DNA from: an uncultured Pelagibacteraceae bacterium
Lineage (GTDB): Bacteria; Pseudomonadota; Alphaproteobacteria; Pelagibacterales; Pelagibacteraceae
Direction of reading: 5' to 3'
Assembly (NCBI GenBank): GCA_902529105.1
Contig: CABZUW010000002.1
Span: 62,001 to 126,000, forward strand
Length of the DNA stretch: 64,000 nucleotides
Below the pieces are notes generated by a model that made no database searches, was not told where the DNA came from, and saw only the letters and a list, made by a program, of their open reading frames with translations. Below, one piece after another: positions 53,613-63,997 of the stretch; positions within the stretch are counted from its first letter, which is position 1, and the number at the start of each line of letters is the position of its first letter. The translations under genes and the position numbers were made by a program.

Positions 53613-54375
53613 CTATAAAGAAAAATTTGAAAAGATGAAGATTGCTGGAAATCTTGCGTCTAATACTTTAGATATGCTTACTAAAGAAATTAAGGCTGGA
53701 ATATCAACTAACAAAATCGATAAGTTAGGTTATGAATATATAAGAGATCATGGCGGATACTCTGCTCCACTATTTTATAGGGGTTTTAAAAAATCTCTAT
53801 GTACATCATTAAATCATGTCATTTGTCATGGAATACCAAGCGAAAGAATATTAGATGAGGGAGATATTTTGAATGTTGATGTGACTGCAATTGTAGATGG
53901 TTATTATGGAGACACAAGTAGGATGTATTCCATTGGAAAAATTTCAGTCAAAGCACAAAATTTAATTGATGCAACATATGAATCTTTAATGAAATCAATT
54001 AAAATTCTAAAACCTGGAATAAAACTTGGAGATATTGGTCATGAAATTCAAACCTATGTTGAGGCTAAAGGCTTTTCAGTTGTAAGAGATTTTTGTGGTC
54101 ATGGTATTGGAGACAATTTTCATCAACCACCTAATATTCTTCATTACGGAAAAAAAAATACTGGTGTTGAGTTAAGACCAGGAATGACCTTTACAATAGA
54201 ACCAATGATTAATTCAGGTAAATACGAAGTTAAAATTTTAGATGATGGATGGACAGCAGTTTCTAAAGATAAATCATTGTCTGCACAATTTGAACATACT
54301 GTTGGAATAAAAGATAATGGATATGAAATATTCACAGAATCTGTTAATGATTATGTTAAGCCCCCTTTTAATTAA
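53605..54375 (+). CDS. map: Methionine aminopeptidase type I
   Basis: HVICHGIPSERILDEGDILNVDVTAIVDGYYGDTSRMY, CGHGIGDNFHQPP. Confidence 0.96.
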   Translation: MSNYKEKFEKMKIAGNLASNTLDMLTKEIKAGISTNKIDKLGYEYIRDHGGYSAPLFYRGFKKSLCTSLNHVICHGIPSERILDEGDILNVDVTAIVDGYYGDTSRMYSIGKISVKAQNLIDATYESLMKSIKILKPGIKLGDIGHEIQTYVEAKGFSVVRDFCGHGIGDNFHQPPNILHYGKKNTGVELRPGMTFTIEPMINSGKYEVKILDDGWTAVSKDKSLSAQFEHTVGIKDNGYEIFTESVNDYVKPPFN

Positions 54376-55667
54376 TGATAGAAAGATATTCTAGAAAAGA
54401 ACTTAAAGATATTTGGTCCGAAGAGAATAAATACAAAATATGGTTAGAAGTAGAGATTGCTGCAGCAGAGGCAATGGAAAAATTCAAAATAATACCAAAA
54501 GGAGTTTCCTCGATTGTTAAAAAGAAAGGCAAAATTAAAGTCAAAAGAATCCATAATATAGAAGCAAAGGTTAAACATGATGTAATTGCATTTTTAACTT
54601 CAATTACTGAACAGGCAGGTATCAAAGCTAGGTATCTTCATCAAGGCATGACGTCATCTGACGTATTGGACACAAGTTTTAATATTCAGCTTATGCAATC
54701 AGGTAAAATTTTATTAAATGATATAGATAAAATTTTAATTGTTTTAAAAAGACAAGCTAAAAAATATAAAATGACTCCTTGTATTGGAAGAAGTCATGGA
54801 ATTCATGCGGAACCAATAACTTTTGGTTTAAAATTGGCGTCATTTTATGAGGAATTTAAAAGAAATAAAAAAAGACTTAAAGATGCAGTAGATAATATAT
54901 CTACTTGTGCAATTTCTGGAGCGGTTGGCACATTTGCAAACATCAGTCCTAAAATTGAAATTTATGTAGCCAAAAAATTAAAATTAAGACCAGAGCCAAT
55001 ATCAACGCAAATTATACCTAGGGACAGACATGCTCATTATTTTACTACACTAGGGATTATTTCTGGATCTATAGAAAGAGTTGCAACAGAAATAAGACAT
55101 TTACAAAGATCTGAAGTTTACGAATTACAGGAATACTTCTCTAAAGATCAAAAGGGTTCCTCGGCAATGCCTCATAAAAAAAATCCTATTCTCTCAGAAA
55201 ACCTAACTGGACTTGCAAGAATTGTAAGAGGCCACGTAATACCTGCATTAGAAAATATTTCATTGTGGCACGAAAGAGATATTTCTCATTCAAGTGTTGA
55301 AAGAAGTATTGGTCCTGACGCAAACATTACTTTAGATTTTGCACTGGTAAGATTAAGCAATCTTCTTGATAAAATGGTTGTGTATCCAAAAAAAATGTTA
55401 GAAAATTTAAATATAACTAGAGGTTTAGTTTTTTCTCAAGAAGTAATGCTTGAATTGACTAAAACTGGTATGGCTAGAGAAAAAGCTTATAGATTAGTTC
55501 AAGGACATGCTAAGAAAAGCATATCTAATCACATAAATTTAATAGAGTTATTAAAAAAAGATAAAAATGTTACAAAAAGAATTTCAGAAAATAAGATTAA
55601 TAAAATTTTTACTTATAAAAAACATTTTAGAAATATTAATTACATATTTAATAGGGTTTTTAAATAA
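54375..55667 (+). CDS. purB: Adenylosuccinate lyase
   Basis: MIERYSRKELKDIWSEENKY, HQGMTSSDVLDT, QKGSSAMPHKKNPILSENLTGLAR. Confidence 0.96.
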   Translation: MIERYSRKELKDIWSEENKYKIWLEVEIAAAEAMEKFKIIPKGVSSIVKKKGKIKVKRIHNIEAKVKHDVIAFLTSITEQAGIKARYLHQGMTSSDVLDTSFNIQLMQSGKILLNDIDKILIVLKRQAKKYKMTPCIGRSHGIHAEPITFGLKLASFYEEFKRNKKRLKDAVDNISTCAISGAVGTFANISPKIEIYVAKKLKLRPEPISTQIIPRDRHAHYFTTLGIISGSIERVATEIRHLQRSEVYELQEYFSKDQKGSSAMPHKKNPILSENLTGLARIVRGHVIPALENISLWHERDISHSSVERSIGPDANITLDFALVRLSNLLDKMVVYPKKMLENLNITRGLVFSQEVMLELTKTGMAREKAYRLVQGHAKKSISNHINLIELLKKDKNVTKRISENKINKIFTYKKHFRNINYIFNRVFK

Positions 55668-56452
55668 TGAAAAAAGGAAAAAAGTTATATGAAGGGAAAG
55701 CAAAAATTATATACGCCACAAGTGAGAAAAATTTAGTAATCCAGCATTTTAAAGATGATGCGACAGCTTTCAATAACAAAAAGAGAGCAAAGATTGATGG
55801 AAAAGGTATTTTAAATAACAGAATATCTGAACATATTCTTAAAAATCTTGGACAAGTTGGAATTAAAAATCATTTAGTGAAAAGATTAAATATGAGAGAA
55901 CAATTAATAAAATCTGTAGAAATTGTGCCTATAGAATTTATAGTAAGGAATATTGCCACCGGATCTTTAACAAATAGATTGGGAATTGAGGATGGTACAG
56001 TTTTAGAAAGTCCTTTAATAGAGTATTGCTATAAGAGTGATAAACTTGGGGATCCTTTAATTTCTAAGGAACATATTTTTTCTTTTAACTGGGCTACGAG
56101 AAAAGAAATAGAAAAAATTGATAAATATTTACATAGAATAAATGATTTTATGATTGGGATGTTTAGAGGTATTGGAATAAAGCTAGTAGATTTTAAAGTT
56201 GAATTTGGAAGATATAAAAGCGGTAATAAAAGTGAGATCATTTTAGCTGACGAAATTAGCCCAGATACTTGCAGATTATGGGACATAAATTCAGAAAAAA
56301 AACTTGATAAAGACAGATTTAGAAAAAATTTAGGTAATGTTATGCAGGCATATCAAGATGTGGCTAGAAGACTGGGTATTCTTCATGAAGAATCGAATAT
56401 AAGAGCTGTTAAGTTTCCAAAACCTAAAGCAGTAAAAATAAAAAGAAAATGA
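55667..56452 (+). CDS. purC: SAICAR synthase
   Basis: LYEGKAKIIYAT, VPIEFIVRNIATGSLTNR, DEISPDTCRLWD. Confidence 0.97.
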   Translation: MKKGKKLYEGKAKIIYATSEKNLVIQHFKDDATAFNNKKRAKIDGKGILNNRISEHILKNLGQVGIKNHLVKRLNMREQLIKSVEIVPIEFIVRNIATGSLTNRLGIEDGTVLESPLIEYCYKSDKLGDPLISKEHIFSFNWATRKEIEKIDKYLHRINDFMIGMFRGIGIKLVDFKVEFGRYKSGNKSEIILADEISPDTCRLWDINSEKKLDKDRFRKNLGNVMQAYQDVARRLGILHEESNIRAVKFPKPKAVKIKRK

Positions 56453-56682
56453 AGATTAAAGTAATTGTAACTTTAAAAAACGGTGTTCTTGATCCTCAAG
56501 GTAAAGCTATACAGCAAACATTAAATGGAATGGGTTTTCCCGAGGTAAATGAGGTTAGACAAGGAAAATATTTTGATATTGAAGTTGATGATGCAGATGA
56601 AAATAAAGCTAAAAATAAAGTGGATGAAATGTGTAAAAAGCTTTTAGCAAACTTAGTTATTGAGAATTATAAAATATTATAA
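56449..56682 (+). CDS. purS: FGAM synthase subunit PurS
   Basis: VTLKNGVLDPQGKAIQQTLNGMGF. Confidence 0.95.
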   Translation: MKIKVIVTLKNGVLDPQGKAIQQTLNGMGFPEVNEVRQGKYFDIEVDDADENKAKNKVDEMCKKLLANLVIENYKIL

Positions 56683-56685
56683 TTG

Positions 56686-57369
56686 ATGAAATCTTCAGTA
56701 ATAATTTTTCCAGGCTCAAATTGTGATAGAGATATGGATGTTGCTCTTAAAAAGTATGGTTTTAAAAATCATATGGTTTGGCACAATGATAAAAAGTTAC
56801 CAAAATCTGACTTGGTAGTTCTTCCAGGAGGTTTTTCTTACGGAGACTATCTAAGATGTGGAAGTATTGCTGGAAAATCAAAAATTATTAAGTCTGTAAT
56901 CGATTTTGCAAATTCCGGTGGTTTAGTTTTAGGAATTTGTAATGGTTTTCAAATTTTAACCGAAACAGGTTTATTGCCAGGGGTATTACAACAAAATAAA
57001 TTTCTAAATTTTATTTGTAGAAATGTTCATGTAAAAATAAATGATAAAGATAACAAGTATTTTAAAAATATAAAAAAAGATGTTTTAGAATTACATATAG
57101 CACATAATGAAGGAAATTATTTTTGTTCAGAGGAGGAGTTGAAATCAATTAATCAAAATAATCAAATTGCATTAACCTATTGTAGCCTTGACGGAGCTGA
57201 TGATGAAGAATTTAATCCTAATGGAGCAATTAAAAATATAGCTGGAGTATTTAATAAAAATAAGAATGTATTAGGTATGATGCCACATCCTGAGAGAATG
57301 ATAGATAAATACCTGTCTGGAGAAGATGGATCTATCTTTTTTGAAAATCTTTTAAAAATCAATAATTAA
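56686..57369 (+). CDS. purQ: FGAM synthase subunit PurQ
   Basis: VIIFPGSNCDRD, GFSYGDYLRCGSIA, LGICNGFQILTE, MMPHPERM. Confidence 0.97.
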   Translation: MKSSVIIFPGSNCDRDMDVALKKYGFKNHMVWHNDKKLPKSDLVVLPGGFSYGDYLRCGSIAGKSKIIKSVIDFANSGGLVLGICNGFQILTETGLLPGVLQQNKFLNFICRNVHVKINDKDNKYFKNIKKDVLELHIAHNEGNYFCSEEELKSINQNNQIALTYCSLDGADDEEFNPNGAIKNIAGVFNKNKNVLGMMPHPERMIDKYLSGEDGSIFFENLLKINN

Positions 57370-59561
57370 TGGAAGTAAACGAACAAACAGCAGTAGATCA
57401 CGGTTTAAGTAAAGATGAGTTTAAAAAAATAAATGATCTTCTTAAAAGAAAACCAAACCTGACTGAATTAGCAATATTTTCAGCTATGTGGAATGAACAT
57501 TGCTCATATAAATCTTCAAGAAAACATCTTAAAAATTTACACACAGAAGGGTCTCAAGTTATTCAAGGACCAGGTGAAAATGCCGGTGTAGTTGATATTG
57601 GAGACGACGAGGCAATAGTTTTTAAAATAGAAAGTCACAACCATCCTTCTTTTATTGAGCCCTATCAAGGTGCTGCTACAGGCGTTGGAGGAATTATGAG
57701 AGATGTATTTACTATGGGCGCAAGACCTATAGCAAATCTAAATTCTATTCATTTCGGATCTACTCAAAATAAAAAAACAAAAAATTTATTAAGAGGCGTT
57801 GTAAAAGGAATTGGTGGATATGGAAATTGTATTGGTGTACCAACAATTGCAGGACAAACTCATTTTGACGAATCTTATAATGGTAATATTTTAGTAAATG
57901 CAATGACACTTGGTCTTGTTAATAAAAATAAGATTTTTTATTCTAAAGCTGCTGGATTAAATAAACCTGTAATATACGTTGGTTCCAAAACGGGTAGAGA
58001 TGGAATTCACGGTGCAAGTATGGCGTCTGCTGTGTTTGATGATAAAATTGAGGAAAAGAAACCTACAGTTCAGGTAGGTGATCCATTTACAGAAAAGTTA
58101 TTACTTGAAGCATGTTTAGAGTTAATGAAAGAAGACTCTATAATTTCTATTCAAGATATGGGAGCCGCAGGGTTAACTTCTTCTAGTGTAGAGATGGCAT
58201 CAAAAGGTAAACTTGGCATAGAGTTAGATCTTAGTAAAGTTCCTTGTAGAGAAACAGAAATGACTCCCTATGAGATCATGTTATCTGAGAGTCAAGAAAG
58301 AATGTTAATTATATTAGAAAATGGTAAAGAGGATAAGGCTAAAGAAATTTTTGATAAATGGAATTTAGATTTTGCAGTAATTGGAAAAACAACAAATACT
58401 AAAAATTTAGAACTAATTTTTAAAAACAAAATGGTAGCTGAAATACCAATAGATTTTTTAGCAGAAAATGCGCCGATGTATGACAGAAAGTGGAAAAAGG
58501 CTAAACTTCCACAAAAAATTGATTACCCGAAAGAAACATTTAAATCACTTAAACTAGAAAACTGCTTAATTAAAATTTTGTCTAATCCTAATGTTTGTGA
58601 AAAGAAATGGATTTGGGAACAATATGATCATACTGTAATGGGAGATACAATTCAGAAACCAGGCGGTGATTCTGGAGTTGTTAGAGTGCATGGTACAAAT
58701 AAAGCGGTGGCCGCGTGTGTAGACTCCTCAGCAATTTATTGTTTTGCCCATCCATTGACAGGTGGAAAGCAGGTCGTAAGCGAAAGTTGGAGAAATTTAA
58801 TTTCAGTAGGAGCTAAACCAATTGCAATAACTAACTGTTTAAATTTTGGTAATCCAGAAAAAGAAAAAAATATGGGAGAATTTGTTGAATGTGTGAACGG
58901 TATTTCCGAAGCTGCCAAATATCTGAATTTTCCTGTAGTTTCAGGTAATGTATCTTTTTATAATGAGACTAGAGATAAAGGAATTAAACCAACTCCCTCT
59001 ATAGGTGGAATTGGTCTGATCGAAGACTATAAGAATATGATAACTATGAAACTGAAAAAGGAAGGTAACATAGTTTTGGTTATAGGAAAAACTGAGGGTT
59101 ATTTAGATCAAAGTATTTTCTCAAGAACTGTATTATTAGAAAAAAAAGGACCACCTCCAGAAGTTAACTTATTTAATGAAAAAAATAATGGTGAAACAAT
59201 ATTAAAGCTAATAGATAAAAAATTAATACTTTCGTGCCACGATGTATCAGTTGGAGGTATTCTTACTGCAGTTTCAAAAATGTGCATAAAGGGTAAAAAA
59301 GGTGTCAAAATTAACCCACAAATAAATTTCCTGAATAAATTTAGTTATTTTTTTGCTGAAGACCAAGGAAGATATGTAATTGAAATTGAAAAGAAAAATT
59401 TAGATTCAGTTAAAAAATTATTGAAAGAAAATTCTGTGCATTTTGACGAATTTGGTGTTGTAACAAAAGAAAAACTACAATTTAAAGATGAATTAAATAT
59501 AAGTATTGTAGATTTAAGCAAAAAGTATAAATCTTGGTTAGAAAATTATATGGCTAATTAA
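57369..59561 (+). CDS. purL: FGAM synthase subunit PurL (small type)
   Basis: 730 aa; MWNEHCSYKSSRKHL, ESHNHPSFIEPYQGAATGVGGIMRD. Confidence 0.97.
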   Translation: MEVNEQTAVDHGLSKDEFKKINDLLKRKPNLTELAIFSAMWNEHCSYKSSRKHLKNLHTEGSQVIQGPGENAGVVDIGDDEAIVFKIESHNHPSFIEPYQGAATGVGGIMRDVFTMGARPIANLNSIHFGSTQNKKTKNLLRGVVKGIGGYGNCIGVPTIAGQTHFDESYNGNILVNAMTLGLVNKNKIFYSKAAGLNKPVIYVGSKTGRDGIHGASMASAVFDDKIEEKKPTVQVGDPFTEKLLLEACLELMKEDSIISIQDMGAAGLTSSSVEMASKGKLGIELDLSKVPCRETEMTPYEIMLSESQERMLIILENGKEDKAKEIFDKWNLDFAVIGKTTNTKNLELIFKNKMVAEIPIDFLAENAPMYDRKWKKAKLPQKIDYPKETFKSLKLENCLIKILSNPNVCEKKWIWEQYDHTVMGDTIQKPGGDSGVVRVHGTNKAVAACVDSSAIYCFAHPLTGGKQVVSESWRNLISVGAKPIAITNCLNFGNPEKEKNMGEFVECVNGISEAAKYLNFPVVSGNVSFYNETRDKGIKPTPSIGGIGLIEDYKNMITMKLKKEGNIVLVIGKTEGYLDQSIFSRTVLLEKKGPPPEVNLFNEKNNGETILKLIDKKLILSCHDVSVGGILTAVSKMCIKGKKGVKINPQINFLNKFSYFFAEDQGRYVIEIEKKNLDSVKKLLKENSVHFDEFGVVTKEKLQFKDELNISIVDLSKKYKSWLENYMAN

Positions 59562-59562
59562 T

Positions 59563-59808
59563 ATGGCAATGGATTTAAAAGAAATAGAAAGATTAATTAG
59601 AGAGGCATTTCCTGATGCAACAGTGGATATTCAAGATTTAGCTGGTGATGGAAATCATTATTCAGCTACGGTCATTTCGTCCCAATTTGAAGGAAAATCT
59701 AAAATTCAACAACATAAAATGGTATATAATTCTCTTAAGGGTAAAATGGGTAATGAGTTGCATGCTTTAGCTTTAAAAACAAAGGAAAAAAATGGATCAA
59801 CAAATTAA
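59563..59808 (+). CDS. bolA: BolA family protein
   Basis: IERLIREAFPDATVDIQDLAGDGNHYSATVIS...KMGNELHALALKT. Confidence 0.93.
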   Translation: MAMDLKEIERLIREAFPDATVDIQDLAGDGNHYSATVISSQFEGKSKIQQHKMVYNSLKGKMGNELHALALKTKEKNGSTN

Positions 59809-60127
59809 AGATTTAATTACAAATGAAATAAACGAAAATGAAATTTGTTTATTTATGAAAGGCACACCGGATGCTCCTGAATGTGGTTTTTCAATGGCTG
59901 TCGCTAATATTTTAAAAGTTATGGAAGTTAAGTTTAAAGGAGTTAATGTCCTTACTGACCAAAACTTAAGGCAAGGAATTAAAGAGTATAGTGAATGGCC
60001 AACTATACCTCAATTGTACGTCAAGAAAGAATTTGTTGGTGGATGTGATATTATAAAAGAAATGTATGCTAGTGGAGAACTTGCAAAACACTTTGACGAT
60101 AAGCAGATATCTTATAAAAAATCCTGA
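59792..60127 (+). CDS. grxD: Monothiol glutaredoxin, Grx4/GrxD type
   Basis: FMKGTPDAPECGFSMAVANIL (CGFS), EWPTIPQLYVKKEFVGGCDI. Confidence 0.96.
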   Translation: MDQQIKDLITNEINENEICLFMKGTPDAPECGFSMAVANILKVMEVKFKGVNVLTDQNLRQGIKEYSEWPTIPQLYVKKEFVGGCDIIKEMYASGELAKHFDDKQISYKKS

Positions 60128-62548
60128 CTAAAACTTGCTAGCAGCGTTTAAATTTATTTCATAATTCGGGTATTCCTCAAATACATCATATTCAGAATTC
60201 AAGGAAATATCTAAACCATTTATTGTTTTTTTGTAAGATGCTGAAGCTGTTTGATCGACTAATCCTAAAGCAAATTCATCTTTTCTATGCGTAACATAAC
60301 CTGTTGTAAAATAATAAGTATCGCTATGACTATCTTCGGTTTCAACTCTCTCATAAAAAAACATCATTGATGGTCCAGTGTCATTAACCACATCAAATCC
60401 AATTTTACCTTTAATACTTTTATCGTCTTCTTGATCAATTGATTTTGTATACTTTGTGTTTGGATCAGAAACATAATTTAAAGAAACATCTGAATTAGGA
60501 CTTAAATCATATCCCAGTTCTAAAGCAAAAGCAGGTCTAATAGTATAATCTTCTTTAGAGATTTCATTACTAAAGTTAAATCCACCGTATAATCCAACGG
60601 TCTCTACTGTCTGTTCGTCGTATTTTAATGGATTAGTTCCTTTCTCGCTATATTCATCCAATATTGTATAACCAAGATCTAGTCTCAAATTAGGAGATAA
60701 TTCTGTTTGTTTGTTTTTAAAAGTCTTTATAGCTTGTAATGAGCCAAAAATTTGTTTTCCATTTCTAGACCCAGTTAAAGTATTGCTTCCACTTTTTCTT
60801 ATATTTTTAATATCTAATTTACTTAGTCCGAGAACTCCTTCAAAGTAATTATTACTACCTTGATTAAATGCTCTATATAATGAAAAACTATAAGAATCTA
60901 TATTACTAGACGTACCTTTGTTTCCTACTTTAGCATCCTCTTGAATATACGTTATCGTATATCCATGCACTGATTGATTATTAATTTTTTTATCCATTCC
61001 TAATGTAACGGCATTAGTATCAATATCTTTTTTAGATGATGTTGTTGATGAATCTACTTTACCGACACTCACACTTCCCTCACTCCAAAAGAGCCAGCTG
61101 TCTGAGATTTTCTTTTCAGATTTGGTGGTAGCAACGGATTGTGAAATTAATTTTGAAAGATCATTTAATTTAGGATCACTGAAATTAAAATTAATTTTTT
61201 GAGCCAATAATTCATCACCCAAACTATATCTTCTGATCCAATTAAGTCTGTTAAATATAGGCGTTGTAACGCCTGTTGCTATTTTTTTTGGAGCTTCTGT
61301 TTGTGCCTCTATCAGTCCAACAACATCTTTATCATCTAGAGGGTTTGTAGGTAAAGTTCCTGTAGTAAAATTAAGTGTGGTTGTATCACTAATACCAGCA
61401 TATGAATTATTAGATAAATCAACAATTGCAGTAGAAGCAATTTTTACATAATAATCAACCTCTTTTTCTAAATCTGCCGATGGATTAATAGTTATTTCAG
61501 TCGACTCTGATCCGCTAACATCACTTGTTACATCAAAAGTTTGAACAACAGAGTCATCGCTGGCTTTATGTAAAACTATATTTCCAGTTCCAACTCTAAC
61601 AATTTCGCTAAATGTTAAAACTATATTTGTATCGATAGGGACATCTGTTTGACCATCTGAAGGATTAGAAGATGATAATGTTGGGAGGGTACCCGGGACA
61701 TCATTACTCCATGAAGGAGCGCCTTCAAAACTACCGTCATTATTTCCTTCATCATCAGTTAATGTTGTGCCACTTCCGTTATCACTATCCATTGTGTAGT
61801 AAGCTACTAGATTATCTTTTGAGGAATAATCTCCATAATTTTCCTTTGCATAAAGTGTTTCACCACTATTATACAAAGCTGAAATTTCTGCGTCTGTCAG
61901 AGCCTCATCCCAAACAGCAATATCATCTATTTTCCCATTAAAAAAAAATTGAGCAGTATCGCTTTCTGTAGTACCAGCACCAAATCTCGTAGGTCTAGTT
62001 GTGTTTTGACGATTTATGTTTCTTTCAGAAGTTATAGATTTTATTAATGATCCATCTAAAAATAAATCCATTTCATCAGAACCGTTAAATCTTATTACCC
62101 AATAATTCCAACCAGGTGTTCCTGGGTCTCCACCTCCATTTGCTTTCCATGTACTTAATGAGTTAGTTGCATTAATTTCCCAACCACTAGATGGAGGACC
62201 ACCATCGTGTCCTTTCCAATATTGTAGTTTATTATCAACTGGATCGCCATTTAAATACATCACATAACCTTTCGCAATACCAGCACCCGAACTCGACCGA
62301 GAAGTGATAACTGATTGCCATGTGCCTACTGTATTATCGCCCTCTTGTTTAAACCAAGCTGCAACTGTGTAATCACCTGTAGGATTTAGAACGTTATTAG
62401 CTGCAATTTCTACAAAATCATCAGTACCATCAAATGAAAGAGATTTGTCAGCTGCATAAAGATTTTTATTATAACTTATGAGCAAACATAAGATAATAAA
62501 ATTTAAGACGAGATTAGAAATTACAAACTTTCTTAATAAGATTTTCAT
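60128..62548 (-). CDS. Autotransporter-like protein: LamG-like plus Big_5/SbsA Ig-like passenger and the conserved barrel
   Basis: SLSFDGTDDFVEIAANNVLNPTGDYTVAAWFKQEG...FNGKIDDIAVWDEALTDAEISALYNSG; SSNPSDGQTDVPIDTNIVLTFSEIV; barrel homologous to 42117 and 45656. Confidence 0.82.
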   Translation of the reverse strand: MKILLRKFVISNLVLNFIILCLLISYNKNLYAADKSLSFDGTDDFVEIAANNVLNPTGDYTVAAWFKQEGDNTVGTWQSVITSRSSSGAGIAKGYVMYLNGDPVDNKLQYWKGHDGGPPSSGWEINATNSLSTWKANGGGDPGTPGWNYWVIRFNGSDEMDLFLDGSLIKSITSERNINRQNTTRPTRFGAGTTESDTAQFFFNGKIDDIAVWDEALTDAEISALYNSGETLYAKENYGDYSSKDNLVAYYTMDSDNGSGTTLTDDEGNNDGSFEGAPSWSNDVPGTLPTLSSSNPSDGQTDVPIDTNIVLTFSEIVRVGTGNIVLHKASDDSVVQTFDVTSDVSGSESTEITINPSADLEKEVDYYVKIASTAIVDLSNNSYAGISDTTTLNFTTGTLPTNPLDDKDVVGLIEAQTEAPKKIATGVTTPIFNRLNWIRRYSLGDELLAQKINFNFSDPKLNDLSKLISQSVATTKSEKKISDSWLFWSEGSVSVGKVDSSTTSSKKDIDTNAVTLGMDKKINNQSVHGYTITYIQEDAKVGNKGTSSNIDSYSFSLYRAFNQGSNNYFEGVLGLSKLDIKNIRKSGSNTLTGSRNGKQIFGSLQAIKTFKNKQTELSPNLRLDLGYTILDEYSEKGTNPLKYDEQTVETVGLYGGFNFSNEISKEDYTIRPAFALELGYDLSPNSDVSLNYVSDPNTKYTKSIDQEDDKSIKGKIGFDVVNDTGPSMMFFYERVETEDSHSDTYYFTTGYVTHRKDEFALGLVDQTASASYKKTINGLDISLNSEYDVFEEYPNYEINLNAASKF

Positions 62549-62766
62549 ATCATATTATTTTTAAATTTTATTGTTAATTCTGTAATAATGGTACATTGTA
62601 GATTATCTTTAATAATATTCAATAAATGAGTTTAGCTCCACAATAATTTGATAATGTATGCAAATTGAGGACCTAAAAAAAAACCTAAAGCAAAATTATG
62701 CTGATTTTAAAATTATTTACTTCAATTGTGGTCATACCATAATTATTAAATTTCATATAAAATTAT

Positions 62767-63378
62767 TTATTTTGAATAAATACTTCTAATTTTTTTTGAT
62801 ATGAATTTTTTTATTAGATTTAAGTTAGAAATTTTTTCTATTTTATTTTCATTATCGGAAATAATTTTAAAATCTATTTTATCCTTCCACAATAATTGTA
62901 TAATAAGACTATCACTAAAATATTTTCTTAATTTATTTATTGCTGAAACAGTTAATATTGGCTCAAAAACTTGTATTTTTTTTTTTATAATTAGCTGTTG
63001 ATCAATATCATCAAACTCTAAATGCCATAAATGTGCTTTTTTATTTTCAAAAACTAAATTATCCTCTAATTTCGTTGGAACCTCGATATACCCAGATTTA
63101 CCGACCCTTACAATTTCTTTAATAAATAATTCTGGATCATCTACATGTTCGATTACATGACTCGTAACCACAAAATCGAACTCTTTATCTTTAAAGGGTA
63201 ATTCATTTCCTAAGATTTGAACAAAATCTCTTTCTTGATAAAAGCTACTAAAGTCTTGCACGTCTGCTATGACATTTGCATACTCATTCGGACTATAGCC
63301 ACAACCAATATCCAAAACTTTAAGATTTTCATTTTTTAAAAAATTGTTAACAAATAACTTAGTCGTTCTTTTAATCAA
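62767..63378 (-). CDS. Class I SAM-dependent methyltransferase
   Basis: LKVLDIGCGYSPNEYANVIADVQDFS...ELPFKDKEFDFVVTSHVIEHVDDPELFIKEIVRVGK. Confidence 0.88.
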   Translation of the reverse strand: MIKRTTKLFVNNFLKNENLKVLDIGCGYSPNEYANVIADVQDFSSFYQERDFVQILGNELPFKDKEFDFVVTSHVIEHVDDPELFIKEIVRVGKSGYIEVPTKLEDNLVFENKKAHLWHLEFDDIDQQLIIKKKIQVFEPILTVSAINKLRKYFSDSLIIQLLWKDKIDFKIISDNENKIEKISNLNLIKKFISKKIRSIYSK

Positions 63379-63379
63379 T

Positions 63380-63997
63380 TTATCTTGAATAGTACTCGAT
63401 TACTAAATTTGGCTCCATTGTTACAGGATAAGGAACTTCTTCAAATTTTGGAATCCTTACAAATTTAACTTTTTTATTTTTTTCATCTACTTGTAGATAC
63501 TCCGGAACATCTCTCTCTTTATTAGCCATTGCTATATCTATAATAGCTAATTGTTTTGACTTATCTCTTATTTCAATACTATCTTCAGCTTTAACTTGAT
63601 AGCTAGATATATCAACTTTTTTCCCGTTAACTTTGACGTGACCGTGGTTAATTAATTGTCTTGAGGAAAAAATTGTATTTGAAAATTTTGACCTGTAAAT
63701 TACAGCATCAAGTCTTCTTTCTAGTAACCCAATAAGATTCTCAGCAGTATCACCTTTTTTCATTATGGCTTTTTTATATGCATTTCTAAATTGTCTCTCA
63801 TTCATGTTCCCATAATATGATTTTAATTTTTGTTTTGCTTGTAACTGAACTCCATAATCAGATGGTTTTGCACTTTTAGTTTGCCCATGTTGGCCCGGAG
63901 GATAAGCCCTTGTATTAAATGGACTCTTTGGTCTACCCCAAAGGTTTACCTTAAGTCTTCTATCAACTTTATGTTTAGAATTTAATCTTTTAGTCAT
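63380..63997 (-). CDS. rpsD: 30S ribosomal protein S4
   Basis: [30 protein letters not shown]4 domain [18 protein letters not shown]. Confidence 0.97.
   Translation of the reverse strand: MTKRLNSKHKVDRRLKVNLWGRPKSPFNTRAYPPGQHGQTKSAKPSDYGVQLQAKQKLKSYYGNMNERQFRNAYKKAIMKKGDTAENLIGLLERRLDAVIYRSKFSNTIFSSRQLINHGHVKVNGKKVDISSYQVKAEDSIEIRDKSKQLAIIDIAMANKERDVPEYLQVDEKNKKVKFVRIPKFEEVPYPVTMEPNLVIEYYSR

Noticed and set aside
54368-54625. 85-aa minus-strand ORF opposite purB
   Set aside because: Antisense shadow of the conserved PurB N-terminus.
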